Part shown: piece after piece, positions 1-64,000 of the stretch | How the letters are laid out: each line of letters begins with the position of its first letter | Position numbering within the stretch: position 1 is the first letter of the stretch | NCBI GenBank assembly: GCA_032164245.1 | Contig: JAVMKO010000004.1 | Coordinates: forward strand, 36,743,626 to 36,807,625 | Length of the DNA stretch: 64,000 nucleotides | Reading direction: 5' to 3' | Source of the DNA: Sternotherus odoratus | Lineage: Eukaryota > Chordata > Testudines > Kinosternidae | Position numbers and translations under genes: made by a program | The notes under the pieces: model-generated | What the model was told of the DNA's origin: nothing | Databases searched by the model: none | The model's input: the letters and a program-made list of their open reading frames with translations, nothing else

Positions 1-3000
1 AATCATAAAAGAAAATCTCTCTATTGTCAGTGCCTGCTGATAATTGGTTACTGGCCTGGTTATAAGAGCCAAGAAGGTAAGCCCATACTCAGGAACGTAA
101 TTAAAATCCTCTTAATATAGGCAGAATGCTGCTTTTGTTGATTTACTTGTCACTATAACTATAAATCAAAAATCTGACCTAAAGTGTTAATCCTAAAAAG
201 AGATGAATGGTTTCTGCCAGTTCCTCAAATCCTATTGAATTCCTTCAAACTACCATCATAACTTCAGTCTTAGACAGATGGAATGACAGTCAGTTCACTC
301 TCATCCAATCCCAGATCCCAGCAAGATAGTGAGCTAATCAATCAACCACATTAGCCGGGTCCAATGAGATAGAAATGTAAAGTTGTTTATCATCTCAACA
401 TTGATAAACATGCTCCCTCAGGAGGACTGAGAGAATATATCTCCCATTATAAAACATTTATGGCCAATAAGCAATTATCCTACATTTCCCTTTGAGTACT
501 CTCTGAAAGACAAGAACAGAGCCACTTGAGTATGACTTAATCTATCTTTACCAAGATATATAATAGTATTAACACCTGGTGGCTAATGGTATCAATGGCA
601 AATGATAGATCTGAAAGAACGATCACTTGATTTTTATCTGTTTTCAGGAGATCATTAACCAATTAAAGCAACATAGTTTGGGCCATATCCAGACCTAAAA
701 CCCAATCAGTCAAAGTCAAGGAAATCTGAATATTCCAGATATAGCAAAAGGTGATTCAATACCAGGCTCTTCCTAATCTTCCTTCAGAAAGGAAGATTAC
801 AGAAACACAGCGAAGAGAGAGTTTCTTGAGCAAGGGCCTAACAACTGTGTCTTTAAAAGAAGTCATGAACATTTCCTTCAAAGCTTAGGGATTGAAAATC
901 TCTTCATTTTACTCCCTATCTCCACTGGGCCAACTGGATAGTAATACAGAGGTCAGGACAGCATGTCAGGCCAAGGACAAGTGCTAATAACCTTACACCA
1001 TGTACAGTCTCAGGCAAAAATATATTTCATTAACATAACAATGCTTTCCAATCTCTCTTACATTATAAACAATAATCAACACAGTCAAAAGTGGGGGCCC
1101 AGTCAAGCTTTTCAGGCAGAGAGTGGGACCAGATGCACTGGAATTTTTCTGGCTGGCAGGGTGCCACTTTGAAGAGTTTGTTTCTTTTTCTTTGTTCCCT
1201 TAATTTTTTTAATGTTACATTTGTTTTCTTCCATAAACTCTCTCTAGCCCAATGCCTTTCCATAGGTTAAAAGATACATCCTGTATTCCCCTCCTACATC
1301 CCTCCCCAAACTGTTTCTTGTAATAAGAGATAAGTAATAAAAGTGGACAGATTTCAAATATAGTGATCCCTAACATCCTTTCCTCCCTTAAATATATAAA
1401 TAGCTACTTTCTGGAGTATTCTGTAAAACCCTGAAAAAAAATACAATAAAATAGTTCTCTGTAGCTTAGTGATCTCAAACTTACATGCTCAAGAAAGACT
1501 CAACTAAAATAGTTCTTGTAAATGTCAAAGGTTAAGGATTTACAGAAATCATGTTTGAGGATTAGTCCTGCTTGATTGGAGCTTTCTCTTTAGCTGTGTG
1601 GAACTTGTCTACAGCTGTAGGAACATTAATAGATCCAGGAAAGAAAATATACTTTCTTGAATGTATTCACTGCATCATGTTGGATTGTGCCTCTTCTTTC
1701 TTTTTGCCACTTCTGTTAACTGGATGTATTGATCTGAGGTGAAGTGATCTTGGAAAATATACAAACTAGTGTGTAGAGATACATTTTATTGGCCTTTAAC
1801 CTTTGTGATTTTATCAATTTGTCAACAGCAAGGCCATGTTGGATCTTTTGGTATTGTACCTCATAAGCCAAAGTAATTCTAAACCAAATATTTACATTTT
1901 CACATTTTGGCAAGCTTTGAAGGCTTTAAAATTTTTAAATTTATTTTACAAGCTCTTTTTTTCCAGAGGCATAAAAGATTCTAATACAGATTTTTCACAC
2001 ACATTTTGTTACAAGGGTGTTCAAAATGTAATATTGCTCACAGTAGAGTATAGAATTAGGTGCATAACTACAGGAAAAGCAATAAATTGTCTCTTGGAGG
2101 AAGTAGCTGAAGGATGGAGAAAAGCTAACAAGTTGCATGGAAAGCCAACTGACAACACAATCTGATTTTAATGTTCAATGTGTCATCCTACTGTTGTGCT
2201 TCACCAGCAAATGATAGTACCAGAACTAGGTCCTAAATAAACTCCCCCCTACTCTCTTTTTCTGAACAACCCCTTGGCTGTGGCAAATATTTTGTAAGGA
2301 GACTGAAGCAGCTACATGAAAGAGGAGAACAAAACTCATGATCTTTCCTTTTCTCCCTGATTCACACCTAGTGCAAGAGGCACCACAGTGCAACCAGATG
2401 TACTACACCTGAAAGCAGGTGTGTCTTGGCAAGATGGGGATGTGACCAGTGCTCTTCCCTGCACACCTTTCAGAGCCACTGTGGTAGGGAGTGCAAGAGC
2501 CTCTTCTAATCATGCTCTGCTAAGTGGCCCGGGGAAGTTAGTACCATGCATTCATAATAACTCCAGCAACTGCTACTTGGGCACCACACTTCTGCATAAC
2601 TCTTCAACTCCCTGGCAATACAGACCTGGTTTTAATGATAACAATAAAGTCTTTTATGGGCACTAAGATGAAAGATACATGTAGAAAAAGATCTAATTAC
2701 ATACTTTGTAACAGTAGAATTCTGAGGAGACTCTCTCTCAGAATTTCTGACCCTTACCAGAGAAAGAAGAAGTTAAGCACTCAGACATTAGTGATCTCTC
2801 ACTCAGAATTAATATGACATTAACTCTAGCCACCTCACAATAGTGATTCTGCATTCATCACCTCTGAGCTGGACTAATGGTACTCAATCAGTCTGGAGCT
2901 GAAGGCAAAGACTCCAAGAAAGATGCAGCTTTTCCACTACATGGTGGCCTACCTCCCAAGAGGTCATGTTGAAAAGAGCAGACCAGCTAACATCAGTTCT

Positions 3001-6000
3001 CCACAACTTTCATTGAGTTCCTGTTTATTATCTGATCTTTTTCATGGTGGTGGTCCTGATCTTTAAGAATCTTTTTGGACTGTCTTAGGAACCACTCCGT
3101 TTTCAATGCTGTGCTGTATTTACTATGATTATCTTGCATACTATGACTGAGAGAGACTAAGGAGACAATAGCAAGAATCTTATCAGCTCATGGTCCCAAA
3201 CTGTGGGACTACCTATCACTGGAAATCAGGATAAACCCAAGCCTTGATAAATTCTAGAAATGATGCAAAACTCACCTTCTCATGAAGGCTTTTCACAAAG
3301 AATTAAGCAGAAGAAAAACCTGGCTTCCATCATATGAAGCACTATAATTTATAAGTAGGAAATGAGAATGGCAGAGGATATGGTCCTCAAACCAGATTTA
3401 CACCATTTACTTAAATGGAGCTGTGTTTGGAGTAAAGGAAGCATTGTATCATGTGATTCAATAACTGTGCAAAAGCAGCTAGATTTTTGATGAGGAGTGT
3501 TCACGTTTTTTGTTTGTTTGTTTGTTTGTTATTCACAACACACCCAACATCCTAGGTTGGATGAGATCCTGTATGTTCTATTATTTTTAATTTTTCATAT
3601 AGATTTGTAATGAGGAAGAATAAAACTGGTGGGTGCAAGAGTATTCACTATTGCAACTGCTAGTAAAATGTGTCAAAAAAAAAAGATTTTCTGACATTGC
3701 AAGAGCCCTGGCTGAGTGGAAAAAGTTGTTATCTGAAGTATCTAGAGCTGACAGTAAAGAATCGTTTTCCTTTATACAAAAATTAAGTTCATTTTCATCT
3801 TTTTGGGGGGAGGAGGAGATAGACTGACAGCAACATCATTCCACATTAACAGCATGCTTTAGTTCCTTGCTACTTTACAAGGCAGGACAGTTGCTATAGC
3901 TGACAACAGACTGTGAAGCAGTTCATAATTTCAGTTCATTCACAGGATTCAGAAGATCATTGTGTCCTTAGAACCAGAAAAGTTAGTATCCGTTTTTTTC
4001 ATGGAACAAATAATTGATTCCAGGCCAGCCGTTTGGGACTCCAACGCCCAAAAGTCACCTTGATCCCTAGCAGCCGAGGTATGGAGGACTTTAGGACCAG
4101 GGGAAGTCCGGGGGGAAGCAGGAGAATTGAACAGCTCCCACCTGCTCGGTTTGAATTGCCTTCAAACTTTCATCAGCGGATTAAAAGTTTGCCTTAGAGG
4201 TTAGAGCAGTAGCTTCAGCAGCAAGTGATTCTCTCCTTCAAGTAGGCACAGGGCCCTTCTTCGAAACATTCAGGAAAGCTCTTGAGTGAGTGCTAGTATC
4301 TGCAGGCATCGGCTTTTGGGGAAAGGAGGAGAGATTCCTCTGCTCTCTGGAGGCAGAAGCTGTACAGAAGAATTGCTCGGAGGGAACATTCAATCCTTTC
4401 TCTCTGCTTCTTCTGAAATGACAAGCTTGCTCCTTGCTCTGAAATAGCCAACCCACCCCGAGGCAGGCAGTCATGCAGCTGGTCACTAGCACTCGGGGAG
4501 AGGGGCTTGTTTAAACACGGGCGGGCAGTCCTGTGTCTGCAATGAAGTGGCCTCTCCTGTTCAGCATGTTCAGCGTTGGCAGGTACAGCATCCCGAGACC
4601 TGTCACCAGGAATCTGGAAGATCTGGACTCAGTGCAAAGTATCCTACTGCACAGGTTAGTGTGAGGGGGAGGGGATCTGAGGGAACTCACAGACCCTCTC
4701 TTTCCCATCAGGCACTCAGTTCAGACTGGTGAAGAACTGTTTCTTGTTTTGTTTTTTAATGTACAGTACCTGAAAGGCATCGGCAATTCTTATTTTCCAC
4801 TTCTTTCTAGCAGCTGCTTCCTCTGAGACAGGAGCAGCCGGACCTGAAGTCCCCTCTACATACACGGGCAATAGGATCTCCTGTAATTCCACTAATATGC
4901 TATGGTAAAGGGAACTTCTCCAACCCCAGCTCTCTAGGCACCCCAAAAAAAGGTGTATTGCTAACCTAAAAAAAAAACCAACCTGGCAGGGCTAAGAACT
5001 ACCGTGTGACACCCTCAGCTACTGAGCAATGAGCTTCGGTTACAGAGAAATGTAAAGAAAGAGATCATGTCTCACTGCGCTCGTTGCTTAATTTACAGAC
5101 CCTGCTCCTGTGCATGACACGCTGTGACTGTGCTGTTAACAGACACATGATACTTACAAGAGGTTCAGAGCAGGAATTACTACCGCTCTCGGAACAAGGA
5201 AAAAAATAAAACTGGAAGACGCAGTTATTAACTTTCCGCTTTCTCCGGGCGGATGATCAGTGGGCAGAGAGTCTTTTGTTGTTCGGGCAGGAAATGAGAA
5301 TGTGCTGGTTCCCCCCCCCCCCCCCTTTTTTCTGATATTCAGTCGAGAGTCGGGAAATGTTTAATGTCTGACATACAAAAGAAACATGCTCGATAAGAAC
5401 CCCAGACTTTCAAAGCATTATAGGAGCTGTGCGATTCGGAAGCATGGGGGTTAAATGGATTGGATGGAGAGACTATTAAGCCGAGGCTGTTTGTGTGGGG
5501 GATAACCAAGAGGATGGGAAGAATATTTACCTCTTTAGTGCTAAGACTAAATAAAAGGGCTGGCTGATTTTAGGATCATTAATAGTTCTCTTGTTTAGCT
5601 CCCTGTTTTAGGGGTCCTGGCATTTCCTGTAGTCGCCACATAGAGAGGGAAGGAACGCTGTATTGATATACTTTGTAAGGGTACTATAAAAATCTAAGCA
5701 ATACATTTCGAGGGGGTTCGGGGCAGTATACAAGCTGTATTGTAGAAATGTTGGGGGGAGAAGAGGACAAGCGGAATCACATGATCATCTTGAATGTTCC
5801 TGCTTTTTAAAAAATAGCACAAAGCTCTGCCAGATGGGAAATCGTCTGCACCTTTAAAGTGAGAGTGCAGGAGAAACGCTGAAAATAAATTGCTTTTTTT
5901 CCCCTTTCCCTGCCCCCGCTCTCACCATCCCTAACATGCAATTTTCCAGTTTTCCCCAAAGAAGCACTCACAATGAGACCTTATCAAAAGGGCCAGTAAA

Positions 6001-9000
6001 GAAAGGACACTAAAAAGAGATCCCAAAGACAATTTCCCAGCACTAATTAGAAAAGGCTCATGACTAAACCACGAGTCACAATACGAAAATGATTCTATTG
6101 AGCAGTATTTAATACAAGCTCATAAGTAGCCTGTGTCTAGTGGAGCATCTGTTTCTCAAAACACACTTTCTGCTAAATGACTTTATTTGCTATTGTAAAT
6201 GACACTGTCATGTCAGTGCCAGCTCCAAATAGATATAGCTCTACTGAAACCTAATGAACACAGCAGCTCTGTTGCCCAAAAGACAAATCTATGCAACTGA
6301 AAAAAGTTTAAAATCAGTATCCACAAAATTGTAGCTATGAAAATAGACAAATACTACCCTGGAAATAAGTAGATAGGGAATTCTGGAATAGACCTGCCCT
6401 CATATCGCGTTGTGAAGCAACTTTATCTGAATTACAGATAAATGCTCCCATATGTGACTGGGGACCCTCTGGAAATCTGAACAGTATGGATGCATTTGTC
6501 AGTGACTGTAAAGCTGAGTGGGTGTTGTGGCTTTTGTTAAGCCACAGTAGCAAAATGCTGCCCAGTAGTATTTCTTATTTTAATTTACTTTCCATGCACT
6601 GGAGTACTTTGTGCTTAACCTATACGCCATATTTAAGTGATCCTAATAAAGCCTGTGGAATTATCAAAAAAGCAAGTTATAGAAAAATCTGATTTCAAAT
6701 TATTACTATTTTAAATGTTAAGAGGCAGTGGTTGCTGGAAATTAAAGTAGTTGGTGACTCTATAAAAATACTCCCCTGAAGGAGTCACTTGGTTGGTGTG
6801 GTCTTCCTGATATTTTTTTTCCCATGTGTCTTCCAATATTTTGTTGTTATCTTTTACTGCACTGACACCAATGACAGAAGAAATGGAAGGGGGGGGGGAG
6901 GGAAGTGAAACCTGCATTTACTTATTTTATATGTGATATTTGCAAACCTGAAGGCTTTTCCCTCGGAGTTTCTATTATTTTCTGTCACAAAAGTAGCCTT
7001 CACTATCAGGCTTAATTTAAATACACTAATTTAAAATGAACACAGTTTCCTTGTTAAATTCACCTTGCCTTTCAGTAAACTGTTCCCACATAATACTAGC
7101 AGGAAAGTCATGAACAAAAGGTTTTATGATGCTTGTTTGTCTTTATAAAATATTAAGTCCAAGCCATCCACCCTTCAAAAGCAAGCTTTTTTCCTGCTTG
7201 TATTTAACCTTACATTTTTTCATATTTATACATCTTCCCTTCCTCTTTTGCTGAAGATGTCCCTTGGAGAACACAAAAGTACCCCTACATTGAAAGGGCC
7301 AGAGTAGTGACTCTTTAACAAAAGGGGGGTGGAGAGGTTCTTCCAACTTTGTTTCAGGTACTTGAGCAAAATAGGAGTTAACAAAAAACAAACAAAATCA
7401 CTTTCAGTCCTACATGGCGGGAAATTCAGCCACACCAAAGACCCAGACCTAAGTCTTGTCTACACTAGCCAAAGAAAACATGCTGGCATCTTGCTAGCAA
7501 ATTATGTTTAATCATGGTTCCTAGATAAGGTGTTAAGATTGGGCCTATTGACACAACAAGACCAGATTGTGCTAGAAGAGAGTGCAGGCACTTCCATATT
7601 TATAAAAGCAAAACAATCATCCTTTATCCTTCTACCACAAAAGAGGACACATTTTCTGCAAATGCCAGACTTTCCTTTTGCAACTTCCCATTGGAAAAGC
7701 CAATTACCAATGAATAATAGTGGGGGAAAATAATAAAAGCAATAGTTTTTAATTTTTAATTTAGTCAATAACTATCTCTATTTTCATTTATATAAACCAG
7801 TTGTCTAAGAGGAGATAGCTATTATTTCAGAGCTAGCTGCCTGTGGCAGAACTCTTGCCATCTGTGTGTTGTTACTGCAGGAAGCATTGGAGAGAAGGTT
7901 TACTAGACTTCCAAGTCAAGAGTATCCAGTTAATCATGTTAAATATAAAGGGTCTTCCATATGAATGATTATTTCAAAGCTGCTTATAATTTTTCTGTAT
8001 AGGGAATGGTGGCAGGGTTTTTCCCTTCTACAGAGCTCTTATGGGAAATTCTGAATTTATTCAAATAACATCATGCTGTGAGAGACAGTGCCTTTCCTTG
8101 GTTGTTTCTACAGCAGCAAAAATCATAAATGTTTCAGATAACAAACTTGGGAGATTTGCCACCACTGCTTTCAGTACACCAATATTCTATGTTGTTTTGC
8201 TTTCTAATACGGTTATCCCTATAAAACAGCAGTACCTGGGCTTTTTTTTTTTTTTTTTTTGCTTGGGGGGGGGGGGTAAGCCTATACTTCTCACTTGTTG
8301 AATTAACAACTGGAAACAATTAATCAACCCTTGAACTCAGGGAAATTTAACATAATGGGACCATCTGGCATAGACTATCACTTCTCAGCAGAGACATTTT
8401 CATGTGCTGTTCACTGTATTAAAGGCACTAGGAAACATAAATGGAATTAAACAGGGAGGGATTGAATATCTCCCCTCTCTCCGTCTCTTTATTAAAAATC
8501 CTGATTTCTTGTGTAATAGTCTATTTAGAAAATCACCAGACAGTGGGTAATTTGGAGGAGCTCATGTCTCCTGTTAATCCAAACAGTTTTGTTTTGAGGT
8601 GATTTGCTTGAGAAGTTGGAGTGAGGGGGTTTCCCCTCCTGCTTCTCTGGAAGTAATAAAAGAAGGCAAGTCAGAGTATATCTTGCCTTTATGCCATGCC
8701 TTAAAATAACCTATAGTGCTAGTCTAAAATAGAAGTTATAGGTCTCAATTTGTTTAAGAATTCTCTACCATTAGGACTGGTATACTTTGAGTGAAATTAT
8801 GTGACCCCTAAGAAAAGAAAAACTTAAACTGTGCCTCTCAGTTCCTATCCTGAAGCTGAACGTAACAGTTGGGGTTATTTTGTACTACTACTGTTTTCTT
8901 AATTTTCTCTTAATTTTCTTCCATAAGATGATATATACATGTATCCTTCCCCATATGTGGATGGACTTGTATGACTAAGCCCATATACTTGCATCCAGTA

Positions 9001-9289
9001 GATAAACTTTTACTTTTAGGAGCAAAAGCACAAGTCTTGCCTAGAGCCTGTTTCAGAAGGACCACAAAATTATAGTCTGAGATTTCTGTAACAGTTACAG
9101 TTGAAAAGTTAGTTGTGTAGCTAAGAAGGACGTGTCTAAAGTACTCCTTTGTCTGTTAATTCACTTGGAATCCCCTATTCACTAGTTAACATTTTCTGTG
9201 AGACTGTCTCAAGTACAGAAGTTTCACACTAGAATCTTACACCTACAGCAATAAGCTCTGGCAGTGTAACATCTAGAGCTTCAGAACAC
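1..9289. other. Intergenic region, no gene recognised
   Basis: AT-rich DNA without any reading frame that resembles a protein. It has short runs such as a TTTG repeat near 3,508-3,533, a C run near 5,310-5,325, and adjoining T and G runs at 8,240-8,277. The part from about 4,020 to 5,900 is less AT-rich, has scattered CpGs and no repeat I recognise; it could be an old regulatory or noncoding-RNA region, but nothing in the sequence proves this. A sequence at 7,449-7,575 starting with GTCTTGTCTACACTA resembles the end of a MITE. Confidence 0.5.
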
Positions 9290-9665
9290 AGATTAATTCC
9301 ATAGTTTTGGAAATGTTCCAACAAGTATTTTCCATCCCGTTCTGTATGCACTCCAACATCTTGTGTTTATTGACTGCAGCTCCGCATCCAGCATAGGTTT
9401 TCATTGAACAGCCTACTGTGACACCCAGTTTTTGAGTTGATAGAACCCTGTTGGTGTTAATTTTTTCCTCCCATGTGTATTATTCTGCATTTGTTAACAC
9501 TGAATTTTATTTACCAATGTGTTGCTCATTTATATCTCTGAAGTTCTTCATTCCCCTGTGGTTTAGACTAACCTAAATAACTTTGTGTCATCTACGAACT
9601 TGCTCCCTCACTACTCACCCACCTTTAGATCATTTAATAAATGAATGAAACCTTGAGGCACTCTG
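9290..9665 (-). mobile_element. CR1 LINE fragment, antisense
   Basis: The stretch reads as the reverse of a decayed CR1 ORF2. Recognisable pieces are the CATGTGTATTATTCTGCATTT, TTGTGTCATCTACGAACTTG and ATCATTTAATAAATGAATGA blocks, typical of antisense CR1 in sauropsids. No open frame remains. Confidence 0.6.
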
Positions 9666-9990
9666 CTATTAGGTTTGTTTGTTTGTTTGTTTTGCTAGCA
9701 CATTTTAAGTATAGTGTAGTGGCACACAGTTTTTAACATGTGCTAAACTAGTCAGTTCGAAGCCTGGGATTTCCCCAAATCTTCAACTCAGCCAATTTAG
9801 CAGGTTAAAGGCCGTAGTTTCATCTACGTGTCTTAAATTCTAATCTAGGTAAGACCATAACGAAAAACTACCATGAACCAACGAAAGCCCCTGGCAAAGG
9901 TTAAACTGCTGCTGTTTTAACCTTTGTAAGCTTTAACCTTGTAGTTTGTTGTAGACCCGAACCATGTTTACAGCTAACCATATCAGTAAT

Positions 9991-10102
9991 CAGAAGGGTA
10001 GCCCTGTTTGTCTGTATCCACAAAAACAATGAGAGTCCGGTGGCACCTTAAAGACTAACAGATTTATTTGGGCATAAACTTTTGTGGGTAAAAAAACCTC
10101 CA
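9991..10102 (-). mobile_element. Penelope-like element tail with target-site duplication
   Basis: The 3' tail of the PLE family seen also at 17,385, 18,702, 38,867 and 59,277, with the GTAGCC...GTCTG, GGTGGCACCTTAAAGACTAA and CATAAACTTTTGTGGGT blocks. It is flanked by CATATCAGTAAT (9,979-9,990) and CATACCAGTAAT (10,103-10,114), a 12-bp duplication with one mismatch. Strand is given as the inferred coding sense. Confidence 0.75.
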
Positions 10103-10604
10103 CATACCAGTAATGTGTTACAAACACAATTCAATGCTGTAGTGTTGATAGAGCTTTAAAGTATATTATTAACTAGTAATTGCATTAGGTTTGAATTGAA
10201 AAGAATTTCAGGTTTCTAACTTCTGCTTCTTTTTTATTATTATTACTGGAACAAGATCTATGATCTGAGAGAGGTTTAGAGTTCCTTAAAAAATGAGCTG
10301 GATCCCAAAAGTTTGAAAATTACTACAAGCCACATGATCTTCCCAACCTGACCATTTTTTCATTTTTGTTTGTTTTTGAAAACTATAATTTCACATGAAG
10401 CAATTAGTAAAATTAAAGCTGATTCCATGTAAACATTTGCTTCTGTTGGGTCAATAATATTGATGTATTATTATGTGCCTTCTAGCACTAAGCAAGTTTA
10501 TCCCAAATATTGGTTGTATTTGAACACTTGTTTGCTTTTTGGGAGAGCAGGTGTAAGGGGGAATCACTACTGGAAATAAGCCCAGAAATTTAAGTTCAGT
10601 TCTG

Positions 10605-10795
10605 GAGCAGGGAGTGGGGCCTGGTGGATAGAAAGTGAGCAGAGACTCAAACGCCTAGGTTGTGTTCTTGACTCTGTCACTAGTTCTGTTGGGTGACTCT
10701 AGGCAAACTCTCTACCTTTCCTTTCCCTACCAGTAAAGGAGGATAACAATACTGATTCTTTTTCGTCAGTCACTCTCTTAGCGCTTTGCAAAAGC
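10605..10795 (+). mobile_element. MIR-type SINE
   Basis: A diverged MIR core is recognisable: GGGTGACTCTAGGCAA, followed by a pyrimidine-rich stretch and the AGGATAACAATA block, in the usual order. It lies just upstream of the CpG island. Confidence 0.6.
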
Positions 10796-11347
10796 CTTGG
10801 GTTAGAGCTAGGGCTTAGTATTATGGTGTCAAATACACCTAAGCCCTGAGTCTACTCTTTTCACTGCTGGTGCCAGGGTCCATCTCACGCTTTTCTGCCT
10901 GATCCCTCGCAAAGGAAGGCGCAGTCCGCCGTTCTGGCTGAGAGGTGGGCTGGGGAGGGATGGGAACCGGTACCCTCGCCCTGCCATGAGGCCACAGGTG
11001 CCGGGGTTGTGTCTGTCGCTCCGCGGCTCTCCTGAGCGCAGAGCGCTGGCGGGAGCGCTCCGGGACTGAGGCTGGGCCGGAGCCCGCGCCTAGCGGGGAG
11101 TCCACCGCGCTGTTCCGCGGGCCCGGGCCCTGTGTCCCCTGCGGGACGGGGAGCGGGGGGGGAGAGAAGTCAGAGCCCGAACCCGCCGGCGCTACCCGGC
11201 CGCTGCTGCAGCAGGACCTGCCTAGCCGCCAGCGGCCTCCCTTGCTAAACAGCGCTTCTCCCGTCTCCATGGCACCCGGCCGGCGGCACCAATAGAAGGA
11301 CGGGGCGGGCATCACGTGTCTCCCTCGTCTTTCCGGGGCTTGGTGTC

Positions 11348-11377
11348 ATGGCGGCTGGGGGCCGCTGGGCTCCCTAG
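11348..11377 (+). promoter_or_regulatory. Upstream ORF in the INTU 5' leader
   Basis: An ATG at 11,348 in strong context (G at -3, G at +4) opens a nine-residue frame (MAAGGRWAP) ending with TAG, 34 bp before the INTU start and in another frame. If transcription begins upstream of it, this uORF would lower initiation at the main ATG or make it depend on reinitiation. Confidence 0.5.
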
Positions 11378-11411
11378 TGGTGCCCCTCTCCCCCCCCCCC
11401 CGGTCCCGGGC

Positions 11412-63828
<52,417 letters not shown>

Positions 63829-64000
63829 GTATTATTGTTATTACAATGTATTATGTATTAAACTGTTTAACTTTTGAAGGTAGGTACAGGCAAGGGAATG
63901 TTCAGAAATTAATCAGTAACATTCTGGATGTTTGCCTCTTATGGTAAATGTTTTAATAAATGTGAGGCAGACTGATATTCACTGAGGAAAAAAATGTATT

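Noticed and set aside
9991..10102. A tRNA-derived SINE
   Set aside because: No A or B box of a tRNA-type promoter is visible, and the same tail is joined to a PLE coding remnant at 18.7-19.3 kb.
11316..11411. INTU start moved upstream to 11,316
   Set aside because: The frame is open there, but the codon is GTG; the first ATG in frame is 11,412, with a strong context.

Overview
The window is vertebrate nuclear DNA: a spliced, intron-rich gene on the + strand set in a background of CR1 LINEs, MIR SINEs, hAT, PIF-Harbinger and Tc1/mariner-type MITEs, LTR copies and Penelope-like (PLE) tails. This repeat mix, with many antisense CR1 fragments, hAT miniatures and PLE tails, suggests a sauropsid, most likely a turtle. 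The species is an inference; the repeats are what is seen.

Layout. Positions 1-10,850 are intergenic. I see no gene there, only scattered repeats (an antisense CR1 piece near 9.3-9.66 kb, a PLE tail at 9,991-10,102 and a MIR at about 10.6 kb). A CpG island at about 10.85-11.9 kb carries a CCAAT motif, a GC box and an E-box, followed by a short uORF and the start codon at 11,412. From there to the end of the window lies one gene, INTU (inturned; CPLANE4). Twelve coding exons can be set to the base. All have GT/AG borders and compatible phases, and together they give 769 codons. Intron 12 starts at 63,829; the last part of the protein (about 175 residues by comparison with human INTU from memory) lies beyond the window.

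Function. INTU is the PDZ- and longin-containing subunit of the ciliogenesis and planar polarity effector (CPLANE) complex, working with FUZ and WDPCP at the base of the primary cilium. The INTU-FUZ pair is reported to activate RAB23. The window shows the acidic N-terminus, the whole PDZ region (exons 2-4), the middle longin-type region (exons 4-11) and the serine-rich linker of exon 12. I see no second host gene.

Repeats. The introns record a readable insertion history. Several elements have exact or near-exact target-site duplications (TSDs): hAT elements at 16,450-16,982, 17,491-17,605, 22,822-23,928, 34,070-34,509 and 46,291-47,108; LTRs at 24,050-24,544 and 46,301-46,989; PLE tails at 9,991, 17,385, 38,867 and 59,277. 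Nested insertions allow relative dating at 17.4-17.6 kb, 22.5-23.9 kb and 46.3-47.1 kb.

Most unusual signals: (1) two PLE tails inserted as fold-backs, one a perfect 92-bp inverted repeat with a 15-bp spacer, both bounded by TSDs; (2) a hammerhead-ribozyme-like core in the PLE tail, directly joined at 18.7-19.3 kb to a PLE coding remnant; (3) a 24-bp exact copy of the exon 3 splice-acceptor junction placed 575 bp into the following region, beside a microsatellite; (4) a roughly nine-unit G-run minisatellite at 27.9-28.3 kb that splits an antisense CR1; (5) a splice acceptor whose pyrimidine tract is a pure CT microsatellite.
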